Source: Pseudomonadota bacterium (GTDB lineage Bacteria > Pseudomonadota > Gammaproteobacteria > Burkholderiales > Burkholderiaceae_C). Taken from it: a stretch of DNA of 17,025 nucleotides. A program made the position numbers and the translations under genes. The stretch covers positions 1 to 17,025 of the forward strand of contig JAEZKX010000407.1 of assembly GCA_023436025.1 (NCBI GenBank), read 5' to 3'. Shown here piece after piece: positions 1 to 7,200 of this stretch; the first letter of the stretch is position 1; every line of letters begins with the position of its first letter. The notes under the pieces are model-generated. The model saw only the letters and a program-made list of their open reading frames with translations. It had not been told where the DNA came from and searched no databases.

Positions 1-505
1 CTCGCTGGTCAACGCGCTGCGCCGCGATGCCGTCGCCGCGCTGGAAGCGGCGCGCGCCGCCGGCTACCAGCGGCCGCTTCGCGGCGCCGCCGTCGAGCCG
101 CCGGTGCCCTATCCCGACGACACCCTCAGCTACCTGGCCAACGTGTTCAACACCCGGGCCCGCGACTTCTACGCCCGGCACGGTGTGCGCGTGATCGGCG
201 CGGCCTACGAGAGCCACGAGGAGGAAGGCGAGGTCAGCCTGATGATCACCAAGCACTGCGTGCGCTGGTCCATGAGCCTGTGCCCCAAGCAGGCCAAGGG
301 CGTGGTGGGCGTCAAGGGCACCATCCGGGCCGAGCCACTGCAGTTGATCAACGGCAGCGAGAAGCTGACGCTGCGCTTCGACTGCAAGCCCTGCGAGATG
401 CACGTGGTCGGCCGCATGAAGAAGTCCGTTTCGCAGCAGCAGGCGCGCGAAGCCCAGGCTGCGCCCCTCAAGTTCTACCGCACGCGTCCGGTGCCGTCGG
501 CCTGA
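1..505 (+). CDS. U32 peptidase-family protein, C-terminal part (5' end outside window)
   Basis: The frame is open from base 2 to the TGA at 503-505, so only about the last 167 residues are present; the GTG at 104 is an internal valine codon, not a start. The visible part matches the C-terminal region of U32 'peptidase' proteins: a KHCVRW...LCPKQ motif, then DCKPCEM. That gives four cysteines in the arrangement that in the RlhA/TrhP-type members is thought to hold an iron-sulfur cluster. Family members characterised in E. coli (RlhA, TrhP) modify rRNA or tRNA by hydroxylation rather than cutting protein, so an RNA-modifying role is more likely than proteolysis. Which subfamily this is cannot be decided without the N-terminal part. 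The following gene starts 81 bases downstream on the same strand; a shared transcript is possible but nothing shows it. Confidence 0.82.
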   Translation, partial: SLVNALRRDAVAALEAARAAGYQRPLRGAAVEPPVPYPDDTLSYLANVFNTRARDFYARHGVRVIGAAYESHEEEGEVSLMITKHCVRWSMSLCPKQAKGVVGVKGTIRAEPLQLINGSEKLTLRFDCKPCEMHVVGRMKKSVSQQQAREAQAAPLKFYRTRPVPSA

Positions 506-586
506 GCGCCGTCGCGGTCGCTGGCGCGCCTCTTGCTGGGCGCATTCCCCGTTCTTTTTTTCCCTCCCTGGAGTTTCGCAGTCCCC

Positions 587-2884
587 ATGGCATCCGTGAC
601 CTCGAAGGCCCTGGCCTTGTCCTGCCTCTTCGCCCTCGCCGCTTGCGGCGGCGGCAGCAGCGGCCCCTTGTTCGAAGCGCCCGCACCGGAAGCTCCGGCA
701 CCGGCCCCGGCCCCGGCACCGGGCTCCGATCCCGCGCCAGCGCCAGGTGAGGATCCAGGGCCGGCGCCTGCGCCGCCCCCCGCCCCGACCCCCGCACCGG
801 CGCCCGGCCCCGCTCCCGCGCCCGAGCGCACCGTGCGCTTCGACCCTTCGCTGTGCCAGCCGCAGGCCGACGCGCCCTACGGCCAGACCGTCGCCATCAC
901 GGGCACCGACATGATGGTCACCTCGGGCCACGTCGACGCTTCGATGGCGGGCTGCAAGGTGCTGGCCCGCGGCGGCTCGGCGATCGACGCCGCCATCGCG
1001 GTGCAGGCGGTGCTGGGCGTGGCCGAGCCTTTCGCCTCGGGCCTGGCCGGCGGCGCGGTCATCACCTACTACGACGCGGCCAGCCGCGCCGTGCGCACCT
1101 TCGACGGCTTCTCCGCGGCACCGGCCACCACCGGCGGCGTGCCCGACATCTACAAGGCCGTGGCGCAGGACGTCACCGACGTCGCGCCCTTCAACACCTG
1201 CAAGAGCGGGCTCACCGCCGGCGCCAGCATCTCGTCCCAGCAGGGGAACACCAACATCTCCGGCCGCGCCGTCGGCGTGCCCGGAACGGTGAAGGTGCTC
1301 GACCTGGTGCACCGCGCCTACGGCCGCACGGCCTGGAACAAGCTGTGGGACGACGCCATCGACCTGGCCGACAACGGCTTCGCGATGTCGCCCTACATGT
1401 ACAAGACCCTCTACGCCGTGGGCACCGAATACGACGAGGACGGCAATCCGCTGGCCTCCGGCCGCGGCATCTCGGCCTGGTCCAATTCGGCCGGCACCGT
1501 CAAGGGGGCGCCGCGCTGCAAGTACCCCGACATCCGCGCGCGCTACTGCGATCCGTCGGACGCGGCGCAGGAGCTGCCGCTGCCCGTGGGCACCACCATC
1601 CGCAACCCCGAGCTGGCCGCCACCATGCGTGCCGTGCGCGATGGCGGCGCGGCCGCCTTCTACGACCCGACCGGCACCATCGCGCCGGCGATCGTCAGCA
1701 AGATCACCACCGGCCAGCTGCCCTGCGCCTCCATCCTGCCCTCGCCCGGCACCGCCGCGGCGCCGCGCTATGCCACTACCATCGCGGCCATCCCCAGCCT
1801 GATGACCACCGCGGACTTCGCCGCCTACCGCGCGGTGGAACGCAAGCCGCTGGTCGGCCAGCGCTTCGGCATGACCATCTACACGCAGCCGGCGCCGTCC
1901 TTCGGCGGCCTGGTCACGCTCTACACGCTGGGCCTGCTGGAACGCAAGGGCCTGTCGAACACGATGGACTTCAACGGCGCGCCCTTCGTGCACCTGGTGA
2001 CCGAGGCGAGCCGCCTGGCCAATGCCGACCGCCGCAACATCGTGGGCGATCCGGCCTACTCCAACACGAACGCGCGCATCGCGACGCTGCTGTCGGCGCC
2101 CTACCTCGATGCGCGTGCGGCGATGATGACCGGCACTGCGCGCGGCAGCGTGCCTGCGGGCGGCGCGGCCGATGGCGTGCCTCCCTTCGCCGCCACCAGC
2201 CCGGCCGGCTACGACACCATGGCCGCCCTCACCGTGCCGGCGGCGCGTGACCGCGCCCTGCGCCGCCAGGCGGCCACCCGGCTTGCCGAGGCCGGCCGCC
2301 GCAACGAGGACTGGAACACCACCAGCAACCTCGCCGTGGTCGACGGCTACGGCAACGCGCTGTCGATGACCACCACGATCAACACGCACTGGGGCGCGCA
2401 CATCGAGGCCGCCGGCATGATGGTCAACAACGCGATGTCGAACTTCTCGGCCAGCACGCCGGGCAACGACGTCAACGGCTACGCCGCCTACAAGCGGCCG
2501 CGCAGTTCCATCGCGCCCGCGATCGCCTTCGACGCCCAGGGCCGCGTGCGGCTGGTGTGGGGCGCGGCCGGCGGCGGCCCCATCCCCGACTACATCGTGA
2601 AGGCCTTCCTGGGCTACGGCAGCTGGAACATGGACCTGCAGGCGGCGATCAATGCCGACAACTGGACCGGCCAGAACGGCATCGCCGAAGTCGAGGCCGG
2701 CAAGCCCATCGCCGGCGTGGTGTCCACGCTGATCGGCACCTACGGCAGCACCGCCTCGAACGCCTCGGCCACCGGCCTCACGAGCGGGCTCAGCGGCATC
2801 GCGGTGGAGTACGACGCCAACGGCTTCCCGATCTACAAGGGAGCGGCGGACAACCGGCGCCATGGGGGGGCTGTGGGGTACTAG
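587..2884 (+). CDS. Gamma-glutamyltransferase-superfamily lipoprotein with divergent donor site
   Basis: A protein of 765 residues. The start is the ATG at 587, which opens a lipoprotein signal peptide ending in LAAC (Cys20 is the predicted lipidated residue); a GGAG lies at 570-573, rather far (13 bases) upstream. A Pro/Ala-rich linker spans about residues 27-80, followed by the Ntn-hydrolase domain of GGT type. Recognisable blocks are the N-terminal GHVDASMAGCKVLARGGSAI, GRAVGVPGTVKVLDL, ADFAAYRAVERKPLVGQ, the autocleavage/nucleophile motif NTTSNLAVVD (nucleophile Thr578 by alignment), TINTHWGA (Asn599) and RPRSSIAP (Ser640-Ser641). The natural C-terminus GGAVGY is present. Classical GGT cleaves gamma-glutamyl bonds such as in glutathione. 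Here the usual RE.AP donor motif reads FDGFSAAP (172-179) and the second Asp of NNxMDDFS is Asn619, so the donor may differ. Six further cysteines in the mature part suit a disulfide-bonded exported protein. It could instead be an acylase or amidase of the same fold. Confidence 0.88.
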   Translation: MASVTSKALALSCLFALAACGGGSSGPLFEAPAPEAPAPAPAPAPGSDPAPAPGEDPGPAPAPPPAPTPAPAPGPAPAPERTVRFDPSLCQPQADAPYGQTVAITGTDMMVTSGHVDASMAGCKVLARGGSAIDAAIAVQAVLGVAEPFASGLAGGAVITYYDAASRAVRTFDGFSAAPATTGGVPDIYKAVAQDVTDVAPFNTCKSGLTAGASISSQQGNTNISGRAVGVPGTVKVLDLVHRAYGRTAWNKLWDDAIDLADNGFAMSPYMYKTLYAVGTEYDEDGNPLASGRGISAWSNSAGTVKGAPRCKYPDIRARYCDPSDAAQELPLPVGTTIRNPELAATMRAVRDGGAAAFYDPTGTIAPAIVSKITTGQLPCASILPSPGTAAAPRYATTIAAIPSLMTTADFAAYRAVERKPLVGQRFGMTIYTQPAPSFGGLVTLYTLGLLERKGLSNTMDFNGAPFVHLVTEASRLANADRRNIVGDPAYSNTNARIATLLSAPYLDARAAMMTGTARGSVPAGGAADGVPPFAATSPAGYDTMAALTVPAARDRALRRQAATRLAEAGRRNEDWNTTSNLAVVDGYGNALSMTTTINTHWGAHIEAAGMMVNNAMSNFSASTPGNDVNGYAAYKRPRSSIAPAIAFDAQGRVRLVWGAAGGGPIPDYIVKAFLGYGSWNMDLQAAINADNWTGQNGIAEVEAGKPIAGVVSTLIGTYGSTASNASATGLTSGLSGIAVEYDANGFPIYKGAADNRRHGGAVGY

Positions 2885-2935
2885 GCCCCCGGATGCGCGG
2901 GGCGGACTCGCCCTGCGCCTGGGTCGGGCGATGGG

Positions 2936-3059
2936 GTGGGCTCGCTGCGCGCAGGCCCTGCGGTTGATCCGGGGGCGCTGGGGCGCTCGCTGCGCGAGCA
3001 CACCCTACCGGCTGGCGATGCGGCGGATGTTCCGCAGCGTGGGCTCGCGCAGCGAACGC
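2936..3059. repeat. Three REP-like palindromic repeats between convergent genes
   Basis: The 197-base gap between the GGT-like gene and fic holds no gene but repeats one core three times: CTCGCTGCGCG at 2941-2951 and 2986-2996, and inverted with one change (TTCGCTGCGCG on the minus strand) at 3046-3056. The middle copy is itself a perfect hairpin (GCTCGC 2985-2990, TGC, GCGAGC 2994-2999). The segments 2983-3003 and 3039-3059 are reverse complements at 19 of 21 bases, so they could pair into one long stem, as in the inverted REP pairs called BIMEs. The first copy is followed by less conserved sequence. Position at the 3' ends of two convergent genes suggests a role in transcription termination or mRNA 3' protection; that is inference. 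Confidence 0.6.
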
Positions 3060-3081
3060 ACCGCCACGACCCGGCCGCAGC

Positions 3082-4218
3082 TCACGGCAGCACCAGCGCG
3101 TAGCGCGTCCCCCGTCCCTGGCCCGTGCGCGCGAGCAGCCCGGCCTCCGTGAGCCGGGTCAGTTCCCGGTAGGCCGTGGCCCGTGACACGCCGGTGAGGT
3201 TCACGTACTTCTCCGTGCTCAGGCCGCCCACGAAGCCGTCGGGGCCGGCCTCGAGCAGGCGCGCCAGCGCCTTGCGCTGCGAGGCGCTCAGGCCCGGATG
3301 CCGCGCCTGCACGCCGGCCCAATAGCGGCCGTGCGCCAGCGCCTTGTCCATGCGCGCCGTCGCGGCGTCGAACGCCGCGCCGATGCGGTCGACGAACCAG
3401 CACACCCAGGGCGTGACGTCCAGCCGCGCCTGCCCGGTCGCGGCCTGCAGCTGCGCGTAGTAGCCCGCGCGGTCGGCGGCCAACTGCGCCGACAGGCTGA
3501 ACAGGCGCCGGTCCGACCGCATGTCCTGCGCCAGGGCCAGTTCGGCCAGCGCCCGACCGATCCGGCCGTTGCCGTCCTCGAAGGGATGGATGGCCTCGAA
3601 CCAGAGATGCGCCACCGCGGCGCGCACGAAGCCGTCGATCTCGGGTGCCAGGCTGTGCACGTTGAACCATTGCAGCAGCGCCTGCATGTGGCCCGGGACG
3701 TCGGCCGAGGGCGGCGCCTGGTAGTGCACCACGTCCGGCTGGCCCAGGCGCGGCGTGACGATCTGCATGGGCTCGGCATGGCTGCGCCAGGCGCCGGTGG
3801 CGATGCGCGTGACGCCGCTGCGGCCGGTGGGGAACAGCGCGGCCTGCCAGGCGCACAGGTCGTCGGCGGCGAGCGGTCGGCTCCACTGCGCCACCGCCGC
3901 CTGCAGCACGTCGAGCGTGGCCTCCTTGCGCAGGTCACGCGCCGGCCCCGGCGCTTCGGCGAGCCCCAGCCGGCGCGCCGCCGAGGCGCGCACGGAATTC
4001 AGCTGCAGCTGCTCGCCCTCGATGCGGGCAGTGGCCAGCGCCTCGTCGGTCCACCCAGCTAGCTGCAGGTCGGCCAGGTCGGCCAGGCCCAGCGCGCCGG
4101 CCAGCCCCAGCATGCGCCCCTGGGCCTGGCGCGAGCGCGCCAGCGGCGCCGTGACGGCGTTGGCGTCCCACGTCAGCGCCGGCCAGCCGGGCGCCTGCCA
4201 GAGGTAGGTGAAGCGCAT
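3082..4218 (-). CDS. Fic-domain protein (class II, self-inhibited) with C-terminal winged helix
   Basis: A protein of 378 residues. Fic proteins usually transfer AMP from ATP to a hydroxyl side chain of a target protein. The catalytic loop is HPFEDGNGRIGR (211-222), a full match to HPFx(D/E)GNGRxxR with His211 catalytic. An N-terminal inhibitory motif of form (S/T)xxxE(G/N) is present as TARIEG (63-68, Glu67), which makes it a class II, intramolecularly inhibited enzyme; no separate antitoxin gene is needed or seen. The N-terminus (YLWQAPGWPALTWD) resembles the DUF4172-type Fic family and fixes the ATG at 4218. Residues about 310-375 look like a winged helix-turn-helix (VSRATAYRELTRLTEAGLL), so it may bind DNA. 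It lies downstream of purL on the same strand, 72 bases away, but with its own promoter and a striking operator array. No Shine-Dalgarno sequence precedes the ATG. The target protein is unknown. Confidence 0.9.
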   Translation of the reverse strand: MRFTYLWQAPGWPALTWDANAVTAPLARSRQAQGRMLGLAGALGLADLADLQLAGWTDEALATARIEGEQLQLNSVRASAARRLGLAEAPGPARDLRKEATLDVLQAAVAQWSRPLAADDLCAWQAALFPTGRSGVTRIATGAWRSHAEPMQIVTPRLGQPDVVHYQAPPSADVPGHMQALLQWFNVHSLAPEIDGFVRAAVAHLWFEAIHPFEDGNGRIGRALAELALAQDMRSDRRLFSLSAQLAADRAGYYAQLQAATGQARLDVTPWVCWFVDRIGAAFDAATARMDKALAHGRYWAGVQARHPGLSASQRKALARLLEAGPDGFVGGLSTEKYVNLTGVSRATAYRELTRLTEAGLLARTGQGRGTRYALVLP

Positions 4219-4237
4219 CGCAGGATTTTACGCTTCA
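4209..4237 (-). promoter_or_regulatory. Operator palindrome 1 over the fic start codon and -10 box
   Basis: An imperfect palindrome: TGAAGCGCATC (4209-4219), 7-base spacer, TTTACGCTTCA (4227-4237). The half-sites share TGAAGCG exactly. The left half covers the fic start codon (4216-4218) and the right half overlaps the TAAAAT -10 box. Its left half is partly coding (Met-Arg-Phe), so its two differences from consensus may reflect coding constraint. A protein bound here would block transcription of fic. The likely binder is the Fic protein's own winged helix, by inference. Confidence 0.6.
4225..4230 (-). promoter_or_regulatory. Candidate -10 box of fic, leaderless arrangement
   Basis: On the minus strand TAAAAT (5 of 6 matches to TATAAT) ends six bases before the fic ATG, so transcription would begin at or next to the start codon. 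The -35 region at the proper distance (around 4248-4253, GTTTGC) is poor. The box lies inside the operator array, which fits repression by a bound dimer. Confidence 0.5.
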
Positions 4238-4241
4238 CTGC

Positions 4242-4270
4242 TGAAGCGCAAACGGCGGATTTGCGCTTCA
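4242..4270 (-). promoter_or_regulatory. Operator palindrome 2 upstream of fic (perfect)
   Basis: TGAAGCGCAAA (4242-4252), a 7-base spacer (CGGCGGA) and TTTGCGCTTCA (4260-4270) form a perfect inverted repeat; with the flanking GC on both sides each arm is 13 bases (4240-4252 and 4260-4272). It has the same half-site and the same spacer length as palindrome 1 and starts 33 bases from it, close to three helical turns. It covers the place where a -35 box would sit. It also lies 18 bases beyond the purL stop codon, so a hairpin in the purL transcript is possible, but no T-tract follows on either strand. Confidence 0.68.
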
Positions 4271-4290
4271 GCGGCGCAGGGCGGCCCCGC

Positions 4291-7200
4291 CTACCCCACC
4301 CACCGCCGCGCGTTGTGCCACAGCGCCATCCACGGGCTGTGGGCCGACGGATCGCCGCCGGTCCAGGACATCTGGATGTTGCGGAAGACGCGTTCGGGGT
4401 GCGGCATCAGCGCGGTGAAGCGGCCGTCGGCGGTGGTGACCGCGGTCAGGCCGCCGGCGCCGCCGTTGGGGTTGAAGGGATAGCGTTCGGTCGGCTGCCC
4501 ATGGTTGTCGACGAAGCGCATCGCCCGGACCACCGCCGCCGCGTCGCCGCGCTGCGAGAAGTTGGGATAGCCCTCGCCGTGCGCCACCGCGATGGGCAGC
4601 CGGGCACCGGCCAGGCCCTGGAAGAACAGGCTGGGCGAGTCCAGCACCTCCACCATCGCCAGGCGCGCCTCGAAGCGTTCGCTGCGGTTGGTGGTGAAGC
4701 GCGGCCAGGCCTGGGCGCCGGGAATGATGTCGGCGAGTTCCGCGAACATCTGGCAGCCGTTGCACACGCCCAGGCCGAAGGTGTCGCCGCGGCCGAAGAA
4801 GGCCTGGAACTGCGCCGACAGCACCGGATTGAAGGTGATGCTGCGGGCCCAGCCGATGCCGGCGCCCAGCGTGTCGCCATAGCTGAAGCCGCCGCAGGCG
4901 ACGATGCCGCGGAAGTCCTCCAGCCGGTGGCGGCCGGACTGCAGGTCGGTCATGTGCACGTCCACCGCCTCGAAGCCGGCCTCGGTGAAGGCATAGGCCA
5001 TCTCGATGTGCGAGTTGACGCCCTGCTCGCGCAGGATGGCCACGCGCGGGCGGGCGCCGGTGCCCACGTAGGGTGCGGCGACGCCCGGCACCGCCTCCGG
5101 CAGGAAGACATGCAGGCCGGGGTCGGCGGGGTCGCCGGCCGCGGCATGCTCGCTGTCGGCGCAGGCCGGGTTGTCGCGCTGCTGGCAGATCTTCCAGCTG
5201 ACGCTGTCCCACACCTGGTGCAGGTCGGACAGCCTGGCGCTGAACACCGCCTTGGTGTCGCGCCACACCTGCAGTTCGCCCTTGCCGACGTCGATGGCCG
5301 AATCCGCCGGCCGCGTCTTGCCCACGAAGTGGCTGTGCCTGGACAGGCCGTACTCGCGCAGCACCTGCATCACGGCGTTGCGTTCGGCGGTGCGCACCTG
5401 CAGCAACACGCCCAGTTCCTCGTTGAACAGCGCGCGCAGGGTCAGCTCCTCGCGCCGCGCCGATACCTGGGCCGCCCAGTTCTTGGCGTCGCCGTACTCG
5501 GCGCGGCTGTCGGCGATGCCGTCGCCCTCGGTCACCAGCAGGTCGACGTTGAGCGACACGCCCACCTGGCCCGCGAAGGCCATCTCGCAGGCGGCGGCGA
5601 AAAGGCCGCCGTCGCTGCGGTCGTGGTAGGCCAGGATGCGGCCCTGCGCCCGCAGCGCGTTGACCGCGTCGACCAGGCGCACCAGGTCCTGGGCGTCGTC
5701 GAGGTCCGGCACCTCGCCGCCGGGCTGGCCCAGGGCCTGCGCCAGGATGCTGCCGCCCATGCGCTTGCGCCCGTGCCCCAGATCGACCAGCACCAGGGTC
5801 GTGTCTTCCGTGGCCTGCAGCTGCGGCGTGAGGGTGCCGCGCACGTCGTCGACGCTGGCGAAGGCGGTGACCACCAGGCTGACCGGCGAGGTCACCTTGC
5901 GGGTGGCGCCGCCTTCGTTCCACTGCGTGCGCATCGACAGGCTGTCCTTGCCCACCGGGATGGACACGCCCAGCTGCGGGCACAGCTCCATGCCGACGGC
6001 GCGCACGGTGTCGTACAGCGCGGCGTCCTCGCCCGGTTCGCCGCAGGCGGCCATCCAGTTGGCCGACAGCTTCACCCGCGGCAGCGCGATGGGTGCGGCC
6101 AGCAGGTTGGTGATGGCCTCGGCCACGGCCATGCGGCCGGACGCCGGGGCATCGACGGCGGCCAACGGCGTGCGCTCGCCCATGCTCATCGCCTCGCCGG
6201 CGAAACCGCGGTAGTCGGCCAGCGTCACGGCGCAGTCGGCCACCGGCACCTGCCAGGGGCCGACCATCTGGTCGCGGTGCGTGAGGCCGCCCACGGTGCG
6301 GTCGCCGATGGTGACCAGGAAGCGCTTGGAGGCGACGGTCGGATGGCTCAGCACCCGGATGGCGGCGTCCTGCAGCGAGACGTCCGTGAGGTCCAGCGGC
6401 GCCACTTCGCGCGCCACCCGGCGCACGTCGCGGTGCATCTTGGGCGGCTTGCCCAGGAGCACGTCCATGGGCATGTCGACGGCACGGTCGGCCTCGGGCC
6501 CCGGCCCTTGGGCGCCGCCGTCTCGCTCGACGCCCGACGCCGCGCCCTCGACGACCAGCTGCCGCTCCTCGGTCGCCACGCCGACCACGGCGAAGGGGCA
6601 GCGTTCGCGCTCGCAGAAGCCGCGGAACTGCTCCAGCGACTCGGGCGCGATGGCCAGGACGTAGCGCTCCTGGCTCTCGTTGCACCAGATTTCCTTGGGT
6701 GCCAGGCCGGATTCCTCCAGCGGCACCTGGCGCAGGTCGAAGCGGGCGCCGCGGCCGGCGTCGTTGGTCAGCTCGGGAAAGGCGTTGGACAGGCCGCCCG
6801 CGCCCACATCGTGGATGGCCAGCACCGGGTTGGCATCGCCCAGGGCCCAGCAGGCGTTGATCACCTCCTGCGCCCGGCGTTCGATCTCCGGGTTGCCGCG
6901 CTGCACGGAATCGAAGTCCAGCTCCGCCGTGTTGGTGCCGGTAGCCATCGAGGAGGCGGCGCCGCCGCCCATGCCGATGCGCATGCCGGGCCCGCCCAGC
7001 TGCACCAGCAGGGTGCCCGGCGGGAACGGGATCTTCTTCGTCAGGCGCGCATCGATGAAGCCGACGCCGCCGGCGATCATGATGGGCTTGTGGTAGCCGC
7101 GCGCCACGCCCGCCACCTCCTGCTCGTACTCGCGGAAGTAGCCCAGCAGGTTGGGCCGTCCGAACTCGTTGTTGAAGGCAGCGCCACCCAGCGGGCCCTC

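Noticed and set aside
555..561. Run of seven T after the U32 gene as an intrinsic terminator
   Set aside because: No clean stem lies directly before it; the nearest imperfect pairing is about 14 bases away.
2864..2870. Run of seven G near the end of the GGT-like gene as a frameshift
   Set aside because: The frame continues to a C-terminus (GGAVGY) normal for the family, so there is no sign of a shift.
4240..4272. The 13-base perfect inverted repeat as an intrinsic terminator of purL
   Set aside because: No run of T follows on either strand, and the same half-site is repeated on the fic side in phase, which points to an operator; a secondary terminating effect is not excluded.
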